Below are positions 4,792-11,290 of a DNA stretch of 11,919 nt, piece after piece. The DNA comes from Bacteroidales bacterium UBA4621. GTDB lineage: Bacteria; Bacteroidota; Bacteroidia; Bacteroidales; Paludibacteraceae. The position numbers and the translations under genes were made by a program. Within the stretch, counting starts at the first letter, position 1; the number at the start of each line of letters is the position of its first letter. The notes below the pieces were generated by a model that saw only the letters and a program-made list of their open reading frames with translations, did no database searches and was not told where the DNA came from. Location: NCBI GenBank assembly GCA_002387325.1, contig DGIN01000088.1, positions 1 to 11,919 of the forward strand, read 5' to 3'.

Positions 4792-6801
4792 ATGAACACA
4801 ACGAAACTTATGAATCGGGCAGCGGATAACATTCGTATCCTGGCTGCGGCGGCTGTAGAAAAAGCAAAAAGCGGACACCCGGGCGGGGCTATGGGTGGCG
4901 CGGATTTTATCAACGTGCTCTATTCTGAGTTTCTGGAATACGACCCCGAAAATCCCGGTTGGGAGGCGCGCGACCGCTTCTTCCTCGACCCCGGACACAT
5001 GGCACCGATGCTCTACAGCCAACTCTGCTTAGCGGGCAAGTACACATTGGCAGACTTGCAGACGCTCCGCCAGTGGGGCAGCGTCGTACCCGGACACCCC
5101 GAGCGCGACATCGAACACGGCATTGAGAACACATCGGGTCCCCTCGGGCAAGGGCATACGTTTGCCGTGGGCGCAGCGATTGCGGCAAAGTGGTTCAACG
5201 CCCGCTTCGGGGCTATCCACAACCCGACGATATACACCTTTATCTCTGACGGTGGCGTGCAGGAAGAGATTTCGCAGGGCGCAGGACGTATGGCAGGTTT
5301 CCTCGGACTGGACAACCTGATTATGTTCTACGACTCGAACGAGGTGCAACTCTCGACCGACTGCCGCGACGTAACCAACGAGGACGTGGCAGCCAAATAC
5401 GAAGCGTGGGGCTGGTTTGTGCAGGAGATACCGGGCAATGACCCAGACGCGATACGCGAGGCATTGGTGCGTGCGAAAGAGGAGAAGAAACGCCCGAGTC
5501 TGATTATCGGGCACACGACGATGGGCAAGGGTTGCGTTACCGCCGACGGGCAGAGTTTCGAAGGCAAATGTTCGACCCACGGGCAGCCGTTGAGCAAGTC
5601 GGGCGCATCGTTTGAAGCGACGATAAAGCACCTGGGCGGCGACCCCGAGAACCCGTTTGCCATCTTCCCCGAGGTGCAGGAACTGTACGACCGGCGTGCG
5701 GCGCAACTGCGCGAGATAGCCAACCAACGCTACGAGAAATACTACGAATGGAAACAGGCTAACCCGCTGACTGCCAACGAGTACGAGACATTCATGAGTG
5801 GCGAGACACCGTGTATTGATTGGAGCGAGATTGTACAGAAACAGGGTGCCGCCACCCGCAACGCTTCGGCTACCGTACTCGGCTACCTGGCTGAGCATGT
5901 GGGCAATATGATTGTATCGTCCGCCGACCTGAGCAACTCGGACAAGACCGACGGTTTTCTGAAGAAGACCCACGCTATCCGTCGCGGCGACTTCACGGGG
6001 CAGTTCCTGCAAGCCGGCGTGAGCGAACTGACGATGGCGTGCGTGTGCATCGGTATGGCACTCCACGGCGGTATCATCCCCGCCTGCGGCACGTTCTTCG
6101 TGTTCAGCGACTATATGAAACCCGCCGTGCGAATGGCGGCGCTGATGGAGATACCGGTGAAGTTCATCTGGAGCCACGACGCCTTCCGCGTGGGCGAGGA
6201 CGGTCCGACGCACGAACCCGTGGAGCAGGAGGCGCAGATACGCCTGATGGAGAAACTGCACAACCACCACGGACAGCCGTCGATGCTCGTGCTGCGCCCC
6301 GCGGATGCCGAAGAGACCACGATGGCATGGCGTCTGGCGATGGAGAACACCGCCACCCCGACGGCACTCATCCTCTCGCGACAGGACATCGCGCCCGTGC
6401 CGAACACGTGTCTGGACGGATTCCGCAAAGGAGCATATATCGTCAGCAAGGACGAGAACCCGCAAGTGGTGATGCTGGCAAGCGGTAGCGAGGTATCGAC
6501 GCTGATGGCAGGTGCCGAACTGCTGCGTGCGGAGGGTATCCGCCTGCAAGTGGTGAGCGTACCGAGCGAGGGCTTGTTCCGTCAGCAGCCGCAGGAGTAC
6601 CAGGACGAGGTGCTGCCCAAAGGTGTGGTGCGCTTCGGTATGACGGCAGGTCTGCCCTGCACGCTGGAAGGACTGGTCGGCGAGAACGGCACTATATGGG
6701 GACTGAACAGTTTCGGCTTCTCGGCGCCGTACAAGGTACTCGATGAGAAACTCGGCTTCACCGCACAGAACGTGTACGAGCAAGTGAAGAAGTTGGTGTA
6801 A
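4792..6801 (+). CDS. tkt: Transketolase
   Basis: A full-length 669-residue transketolase. It transfers two-carbon ketol units between sugar phosphates in the non-oxidative pentose phosphate pathway, using thiamine diphosphate and a divalent metal in the cytoplasm. Visible landmarks: 'SGHPGGAMG' (27-35), 'GHPE' (101-104), 'NTSGPLGQG' (113-121), the ThDP/metal motif 'SDGGVQEE' (152-159) with Asn183 as its distal partner, the probable catalytic Glu412 in 'GVSELTMA', and 'EDGPTHEPVEQ' (469-479) in the pyrimidine domain. The motif begins SDG rather than GDG, which I recall as normal for Bacteroidota enzymes. The C-terminal domain (about 540-669) is complete. The ATG at 4792 follows an AT-rich stretch and lacks a Shine-Dalgarno sequence. 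The gene is clearly more GC-rich than the genes after it. Confidence 0.97.
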   Translation: MNTTKLMNRAADNIRILAAAAVEKAKSGHPGGAMGGADFINVLYSEFLEYDPENPGWEARDRFFLDPGHMAPMLYSQLCLAGKYTLADLQTLRQWGSVVPGHPERDIEHGIENTSGPLGQGHTFAVGAAIAAKWFNARFGAIHNPTIYTFISDGGVQEEISQGAGRMAGFLGLDNLIMFYDSNEVQLSTDCRDVTNEDVAAKYEAWGWFVQEIPGNDPDAIREALVRAKEEKKRPSLIIGHTTMGKGCVTADGQSFEGKCSTHGQPLSKSGASFEATIKHLGGDPENPFAIFPEVQELYDRRAAQLREIANQRYEKYYEWKQANPLTANEYETFMSGETPCIDWSEIVQKQGAATRNASATVLGYLAEHVGNMIVSSADLSNSDKTDGFLKKTHAIRRGDFTGQFLQAGVSELTMACVCIGMALHGGIIPACGTFFVFSDYMKPAVRMAALMEIPVKFIWSHDAFRVGEDGPTHEPVEQEAQIRLMEKLHNHHGQPSMLVLRPADAEETTMAWRLAMENTATPTALILSRQDIAPVPNTCLDGFRKGAYIVSKDENPQVVMLASGSEVSTLMAGAELLRAEGIRLQVVSVPSEGLFRQQPQEYQDEVLPKGVVRFGMTAGLPCTLEGLVGENGTIWGLNSFGFSAPYKVLDEKLGFTAQNVYEQVKKLV

Positions 6802-6807
6802 ATAAGC

Positions 6808-7701
6808 ATGGCTAACGAGGTAGTACCATACAACCCGAAAGAAGATAGCGTAGTTGTCTATCGCACAGCGGATAACACGCTGCAGTTGGATGTGCAGTTA
6901 GCCGATGAGACGGTGTGGCTGACGCAACAACAAATGACCGTTCTGTTTGATACCAGCAAGCAGAATGTCAGTTTGCACATCAACAACATCTTCAAAGAGG
7001 GCGAACTGGATAAGAATTCAGTTGTCAAGGATTACTTGACTACTGCCGCAGACGGAAAGAAATACCGCACTTCATACTACAACTTAGATGTTATTATATC
7101 TGTCGGTTATCGTGTAAAATCCAAACGCGGTACCCAGTTCAGACAATGGGCTACCAAGGTACTCAACGAGTATATGCTTCGCGGTTATGCCGTTGACCAA
7201 CGTATTTTTGCCGTTGAGGAACGAATGGATAAGCGTCTGCTGGCACACGAACGCAGGTTAGAAGCCGTAGAGGAAAAGATTGATTTCTTCGTCCGCACGA
7301 ATGTGCCGCCGGTGGAGCAAGTATTCTTTGACGGGGAGTTCTTCGAGGCACGTGTATTGCTTGAGCGGCTCATTAAGACGGCTGCCAAACGCGTCATCAT
7401 TATTGATGCCTACATTGATGCAGCCACTTTTGAGATGCTTGACGTGCGTGTCAAAAGTGTTACGGCGGACATCTATTCCGATAGCGAGTACAAGTCCTTG
7501 CGCGATATGCACAATGCTGCAGCAGGTATGCAACCCGTCCATACGCACAAGTGGACTACTGCGTCACATGATCGTTGGCTGATTATCGATGACAGTTTGT
7601 ATCATTGCGGGCACTCGCTCAAAGACTTGGGCAAGAAACTATCGGCTATTATGCGAATGGATTTAAGCCCGGACGTGATACTGAAACAAATCGGTGATTA
7701 A
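6808..7701 (+). CDS. RhuM-family protein with PLD-like C-terminal domain
   Basis: A 297-residue two-domain protein. Residues about 30-130 match the RhuM ('virulence RhuM') domain: 'TVWLTQQQMTVLFDTSKQNVSLHINNI', 'GELDKNSVVKDYLTTAADGKKY' and 'YYNLDVIISVGYRVKSKRGTQFRQWAT' lie at 35-61, 65-86 and 90-116. This part probably binds DNA. A charged helical linker (130-165) follows. Residues 170-293 resemble a phospholipase-D-like half: 'VIIIDAYID' (196-204), then His254-x-Arg256-x4-Asp261 and 'HSLKDLGKK' (269-277). The expected HxK(x)4D motif has Lys replaced by Arg, so catalysis is doubtful. It starts 6 bases after the tkt stop and probably shares its transcript. The cellular role is not established; RhuM genes often lie in mobile or defence regions. 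Confidence 0.85.
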   Translation: MANEVVPYNPKEDSVVVYRTADNTLQLDVQLADETVWLTQQQMTVLFDTSKQNVSLHINNIFKEGELDKNSVVKDYLTTAADGKKYRTSYYNLDVIISVGYRVKSKRGTQFRQWATKVLNEYMLRGYAVDQRIFAVEERMDKRLLAHERRLEAVEEKIDFFVRTNVPPVEQVFFDGEFFEARVLLERLIKTAAKRVIIIDAYIDAATFEMLDVRVKSVTADIYSDSEYKSLRDMHNAAAGMQPVHTHKWTTASHDRWLIIDDSLYHCGHSLKDLGKKLSAIMRMDLSPDVILKQIGD

Positions 7702-7835
7702 TGCTTGTGAAAATAGTATCAGATAAGGTTTGTTTTATTAATGAATCATCTAATTGTATTGTAAATACGTATAAATATTATTTCTTTATTATTAAAACCG
7801 AAGAGGCGATGGGATATAACTGCTACCTAAAAAAC

Positions 7836-8303
7836 ATGAAGAAGATATTAGAAATAGCCTTTATCTTATGCGGTTTTCTGCTTGTAGGATGTGATAAGAA
7901 AACAGAACCCGAAGAAGTCAAATTAACTGGTACTTATTGGGCGTATGAAAGTTCTGTTTCCGGAACTATTAAAACCTATTACTTTTATGATGTGTGGCAC
8001 TTTATAAATGAATTTGAAGCTGAAGTTGCTGAATACTCAACCGAAACTACTCGAGTTCAAATTATCAAAGGGGAAGACCCTTCTAAATATAGTCAAATTT
8101 CAACAGATGCTGATAAGGTCATTGTTCATGTTACTTCTTTTGTCTATCCTAAAATTAGCACCTATGAAACTCATACGTATTATTATACGGGTGTGACAGA
8201 AGACAAGAATTACTGTGATGGCGAATTTACTTCAAAGGATGCTTTCACTTTGACATATCCTAAAACGGGGATCAATCGCTATTTTTATAGAATTAACAGA
8301 TAA
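7836..8303 (+). CDS. Small lipoprotein of unknown function
   Basis: A 155-residue protein with a lipoprotein signal: MKKILEIAFILCGFLLVGC, where the lipobox LVGC places the lipidated Cys at 19. The next residues (DKKTEPEE) are charged and acid-rich, which in Bacteroidota can favour surface export. The rest is rich in Tyr, Thr and beta-prone residues, starting 'LTGTYWAYE' and ending 'GINRYFYRINR'. That is faintly lipocalin-like, but no family was recognised. The reading frame is open back to 7701, where an ATG overlaps the RhuM stop (TAATG); that start would put 45 residues ahead of the signal peptide, so 7836 is preferred. The gene is much more AT-rich than its neighbours, which suggests transfer. 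A weak box (aaggtttg, 7725-7732) might be its promoter. Confidence 0.7.
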   Translation: MKKILEIAFILCGFLLVGCDKKTEPEEVKLTGTYWAYESSVSGTIKTYYFYDVWHFINEFEAEVAEYSTETTRVQIIKGEDPSKYSQISTDADKVIVHVTSFVYPKISTYETHTYYYTGVTEDKNYCDGEFTSKDAFTLTYPKTGINRYFYRINR

Positions 8304-8336
8304 TTATAGTAGGCAAAATCTGCACACTTGAGTCAA

Positions 8337-9896
8337 ATGGTAAAACAGAAGATATTTATAAGCAGCGTACAAAGCGAATTTCAGCAGGAGCGTCGTCAGA
8401 TTGCTGATTACATCCGACGGGACGCTTTGTTGTCGCTGTACTTCGAGCCATTCTTGTTTGAAGAACTGCCAGCTCAGGATATCTCTGCGCAGAATGCATA
8501 TCTAACTCAAGCCGCACATTCAGAGATTTATCTTTTGCTTCTTGGTCAGCAGTATGGTTATCAGGACGCAAAAGGTATCTCTCCGACGGAGCATGAGTAC
8601 GATGCGGCTACTGCCCACCATACTTACCGCATAGCCTTTGTCAAACAAACCACAGATAGAGAGGAGAAAGAGGAAACCTTCAAGCGGAAGATAGACAACG
8701 ATGTAATTCGCAACGTGTTCAATTCCTACGAAGAACTGCAAAGCAACGTGTATGCGGCGTTGGTCGAATATATGACTTCGCACCATATTCTCCGTCAAGG
8801 TCCTTTTGATGCATCCGTTCATCCCGATGCACAGTTGGAAGATTTGGACAAAGAGAAGATACGTTGGTTCGTAGGGGTGGCACGCGAGGTGAGGCAATTC
8901 CCTCTGACTTATTCAGAAGACAATATCCCGCAGATTTTACATAGCCTCAATTTGATTACAGAGGATGGTAAACTCAAGAATGCCGCCTTGCTGTTGTTTG
9001 CCAAGGAGGTACAAAAATGGTTTGTCTCGGCAACCGTCAAGTGTGCTCATTTCTATGGCACGGAGATGGAGAAACCGATGGCTTCGCTGCAAATGTATGG
9101 GGGTACTGTCTTTGAGCAGGTGGATTTGGCGGTTAGTTTTGTTATGTCGCGTATCGACCAACGTGTGGGCGAGCGTATCCATTCAGCGCGGGTGGATGTT
9201 ACGCCTGAGTTACCGGCACAGGCGGTAAGAGAGGCTATAGTCAATGCGGTGGTTCATCGCGACTATACCAGCACCGGAAGCGTACAGGTAATGCTGTTCA
9301 AAGACAGGCTGGAAGTATGGAATCCCGGCAAACTGCCACGTGGTATAACTATTGAGAAACTGCATAGCGTGCACACCTCTCGTCCTGTCAATCCCGTCTT
9401 GGCTAATCCTGTTTATCTGACAGGTTATATAGAGCAGATGGGAACAGGTACTACGGATATTATTAAACGTTGTGTATCCTCTGGCTTACGAACACCAGAA
9501 TTCATCCAAGACGATGATTTCCGTGCCATACTTTGGCGTCCCGAGAAAGAAGAAACCGGTCAAGAACTTGGAACAGAAAAGAAGCAGACGGGTGACCAAG
9601 TGAGTGACCAAGTGAGTGACCAAGTAAAGAAACTCATCGAAGTCATCAGAGGTGATACGAAAACGCGCGAGGAAATAATGGTTCTCATAAACATAAAAAG
9701 CCGCAGATATTTTAGGGAGAATTATATGAATCCCGCCATTGATAGTGGTTTTGTCGCGAGGCTTTATCCTGATGCGCCACGCCGTGCCGACCAAGCCTAT
9801 TACCTCACAGAAAAAGGTTTAAACTTTTTACAAAAACTGCCCAATAAAGCCACATTAAAAAGTCGTGTCAAACAGCAAGGGATACGCAAGGGATGA
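8337..9896 (+). CDS. DUF4062-GHKL ATPase-winged helix protein
   Basis: A 519-residue multidomain protein. Residues 4-100 match DUF4062: 'KIFISSVQSEFQQERRQIADYI' lies at 4-25, and an 'EHEYDAA' segment at 85-91. Residues about 170-400 resemble the RecG-like ATP-binding regulators (HATPase_c_4): the N-box 'REAIVNAVVHRDY' (298-310), 'DRLEVWNPGKLP' (323-334) and the glycine motif 'EQMGTGTTDII' (366-376). A charged linker with 'DQVSDQVSDQV' (420-430) leads to a winged-helix-like tail (431-500) ending 'YYLTEKGLNFL'. The usual AlbA_2 (Schlafen-like) N-terminal domain of such regulators is absent, and DUF4062 takes its place. This suggests a nucleotide-driven regulator or defence sensor; the substrate is unknown. 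The ATG at 8337 is preferred over an in-frame TTG three codons earlier. The gap to the lipoprotein gene is 33 bases. Confidence 0.85.
   Translation: MVKQKIFISSVQSEFQQERRQIADYIRRDALLSLYFEPFLFEELPAQDISAQNAYLTQAAHSEIYLLLLGQQYGYQDAKGISPTEHEYDAATAHHTYRIAFVKQTTDREEKEETFKRKIDNDVIRNVFNSYEELQSNVYAALVEYMTSHHILRQGPFDASVHPDAQLEDLDKEKIRWFVGVAREVRQFPLTYSEDNIPQILHSLNLITEDGKLKNAALLLFAKEVQKWFVSATVKCAHFYGTEMEKPMASLQMYGGTVFEQVDLAVSFVMSRIDQRVGERIHSARVDVTPELPAQAVREAIVNAVVHRDYTSTGSVQVMLFKDRLEVWNPGKLPRGITIEKLHSVHTSRPVNPVLANPVYLTGYIEQMGTGTTDIIKRCVSSGLRTPEFIQDDDFRAILWRPEKEETGQELGTEKKQTGDQVSDQVSDQVKKLIEVIRGDTKTREEIMVLINIKSRRYFRENYMNPAIDSGFVARLYPDAPRRADQAYYLTEKGLNFLQKLPNKATLKSRVKQQGIRKG
9594..9625 (+). repeat. In-frame 12-base tandem repeat in linker
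   Basis: gaccaagtgagt occurs at 9594 and 9606, followed by a partial third copy (gaccaagt, 9618-9625). It encodes DQVS-DQVS-DQV exactly between the ATPase and winged-helix parts. As the unit is a multiple of three, gain or loss of copies would change linker length without a frameshift. Similar short repeats (for example PQVT-type) are familiar at this junction in related ATP-binding regulators, as far as I recall. Confidence 0.85.
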
Positions 9897-9971
9897 GCAA
9901 GGAATAGGCAACCTCGCACAAGCCCATTCGTAACAAACAAAATTAAACCATAAGACAGAATAAACTAAGAT

Positions 9972-10676
9972 ATGAGAGTACTAATCATAGGAGCAAGTTC
10001 GGGTATCGGAAAAGAACTATCCTTTCGGTATGCCTCATTAGGCAACGAAGTGATAGCAGTAGCCCGTCGTATGCCCCTATTGCAGGAATTGGCGCATACA
10101 AACCCCAATATCCAAGTCGCTCCATGTGATGTGGCTGACCTTGAGGGTTCGCAGGCTCTCCTTACGCAAGTCTTTGCGTCTCCCATAGACTTGGCTATCC
10201 TTTGTTCGGGAGTAGGAGATTTGAACCCTGACTTGGATTTTGCCATAGAGCGACCGACATTGGACATCAACGTGATTGGCTGGACGTTCTTTGCTGACTT
10301 CATCTATAAGAAGTTCGAAGAACAGCGATATGGTCACTTGGCTGTCATCAGTTCTTGTGGTGGTCTTCGGGGTGAACCAATGGCACCCGCTTATTCTGCC
10401 TCCAAGGCGTTCCAAATAAACTATACGGAGGCGTTGTGCAAGAAAGCCTTCAAAAGCAAACTGCCGATAGTGGTTACGGATATCCGTCCGGGATTGGTCA
10501 ATACACGTATGGCAAAAGGGGAAGGCTTGTTTTGGGTGATGCCGGTGGAGAAAGTTGCGGTGCAAATAATGACGGCTATTGCAAAGAAAAAAGCAGTTGC
10601 CATCGTAACAAAACGCTGGGCTATTTTCCATTGGATAATGAAGCACCTGCCCCGCTCCATATATAAGGGAATGTAG
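9972..10676 (+). CDS. Short-chain dehydrogenase/reductase
   Basis: A 234-residue classical SDR oxidoreductase. It has the Rossmann cofactor motif 'GASSGIG' (7-13), 'CDVAD' (52-56) contacting the adenine, Asn100 in 'DINVIG', the catalytic Ser at 127/128 in 'VISSCGG', and Tyr141-SAS-Lys145. 'IRPGLVNTRM' (171-180) is the usual PG motif after the active site. 'ARR' at 31-33 after strand 2 favours NADP(H) over NAD(H). The hydrophobic, basic C-terminus ('KRWAIFHWIMKHLPRSIYKGM') is typical of SDRs that act on lipid-like or sugar substrates, but the substrate cannot be read from the sequence. It lies 75 bases after the ATPase gene with no obvious promoter between. Confidence 0.9.
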   Translation: MRVLIIGASSGIGKELSFRYASLGNEVIAVARRMPLLQELAHTNPNIQVAPCDVADLEGSQALLTQVFASPIDLAILCSGVGDLNPDLDFAIERPTLDINVIGWTFFADFIYKKFEEQRYGHLAVISSCGGLRGEPMAPAYSASKAFQINYTEALCKKAFKSKLPIVVTDIRPGLVNTRMAKGEGLFWVMPVEKVAVQIMTAIAKKKAVAIVTKRWAIFHWIMKHLPRSIYKGM

Positions 10677-10713
10677 GTACCATAATCCGAGGCTCCATTA
10701 AAACCCACAAACA

Positions 10714-10746
10714 TTCTCCGTTAATGACAGTTAATTATTCATTAAT
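10714..10746 (+). repeat. Left arm of 33-base inverted repeat
   Basis: Begins ttctccgttaat and ends cattaat directly before the ATG at 10747, so this arm is also the translation-initiation region of the GxxExxY gene. It pairs with 11198-11230. Confidence 0.6.
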
Positions 10747-11178
10747 ATGATAGATTTGGAAAAATACAAACCACTGCTCTACAACATTATTGGTGCCTCG
10801 ATGGAGGTGCGTAACACGTTGAGTAAGGGGCTGTTGGAATCGGTCTATCAAGAAGCATTGGCAATTGAATTGGCGGAGTTGGGTATTCCTTGTATGTTGG
10901 AACAAGAAGTACCGGTTTTCTACAAAAACCGACCATTGGAAAAGAAATTCGGACTGGATATGCTTGTAGCGGATGATATTGTGGTTGAGTTGAAATCGGT
11001 GGCACATTTAGGAGCGGAGCATCGGCATCAACTATGCAACTATCTGCGTTTGACATAGAAACCGATTGGCTTATTGATTAACTTCGGGAGCAATGCATTA
11101 TTTGGTGAACGTTGGATTTATGATGAAGAAAATGATGAATGTTTCATTGTAGATAAGAACATGAAGCCCATTGATTAA
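10747..11178 (+). pseudogene. GxxExxY protein gene interrupted by TAG
   Basis: The first 103 codons encode a GxxExxY-family protein (PD-(D/E)XK nuclease-like): the name motif is Gly28-LL-Glu31-SV-Tyr34, and Asp71 with Glu81-Leu-Lys83 match the nuclease core, followed by 'EHRHQLCNYLRLT' (91-103). A TAG at 11056-11058 then ends the frame. The same frame continues for 39 more sense codons (starting 'KPIGLLINFGSNALFGERW') to TAA at 11176-11178, and these are plainly the missing family C-terminus. With the stop read through, the length would be about 143 residues, normal for the family. One base change from AAG or CAG would create this TAG. Read-through is unlikely because the SDR gene just upstream ends in TAG. 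The truncated product keeps the motif residues but loses the final strands. A sequencing error is possible. Confidence 0.85.
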
Positions 11179-11197
11179 CAAACAGACCCGATAATGC

Positions 11198-11259
11198 ATT
11201 AATGGTCAATTAACGGCAATTAACGGAGAACAAAAACGCCATTCAATGGCAATTAACGG
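11198..11259. repeat. Right inverted-repeat arm and caattaacgg repeats
   Basis: Positions 11198-11230 are the right arm pairing with 10714-10746. Within and beyond it, caattaacgg occurs three times (11207, 11217, 11250); the first two are directly adjacent and the third lies outside the arm. A longer unit, cattaatgg-t-caattaacgg (11197-11216), recurs as cattcaatgg-caattaacgg (11240-11259). A small hairpin, gccatt/aatggc (11238-11243 with 11245-11250), overlaps the third copy. The array fills the space in front of leuS, where no standard promoter box was found. Confidence 0.6.
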
Positions 11260-11290
11260 AAACTACATACGGACTATAAACGACAAATAT

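Larger units (their letters stand above)
10714..11230. mobile_element. Inverted-repeat-bounded unit around GxxExxY
   Basis: Left arm 10714-10746 and right arm 11198-11230 are 33 bases each and match as inverted repeats at 27 positions when aligned without gaps. The outer 12 bases are identical (ttctccgttaat), as are the inner blocks gttaatt and cattaat. The left arm abuts the ATG of the GxxExxY gene, and the right arm starts 20 bases after its final stop. The 517-base unit holds only that gene. No transposase and no convincing target duplication are seen (flanks acaaaca and caaaaac are only similar), so it could be a non-autonomous element or a gene cassette. AT-richness of the arms lowers the significance somewhat. 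Confidence 0.45.

Noticed and set aside
5245..5272. SDG instead of GDG in the transketolase ThDP motif as a defect
   Set aside because: To my recollection Bacteroidota transketolases commonly carry this variant, and all other active-site motifs are intact.
5029..6783. Minus-strand open frame of 584 codons opposite tkt
   Set aside because: Long antisense frames are expected in GC-rich coding DNA. The His/Arg/Val-rich translation has no family features, while the plus strand is an unmistakable transketolase.
11056..11058. Reassignment of TAG as a sense codon in this organism
   Set aside because: The SDR gene immediately upstream ends in TAG at 10674-10676 at its normal family length, so TAG functions as a stop here.
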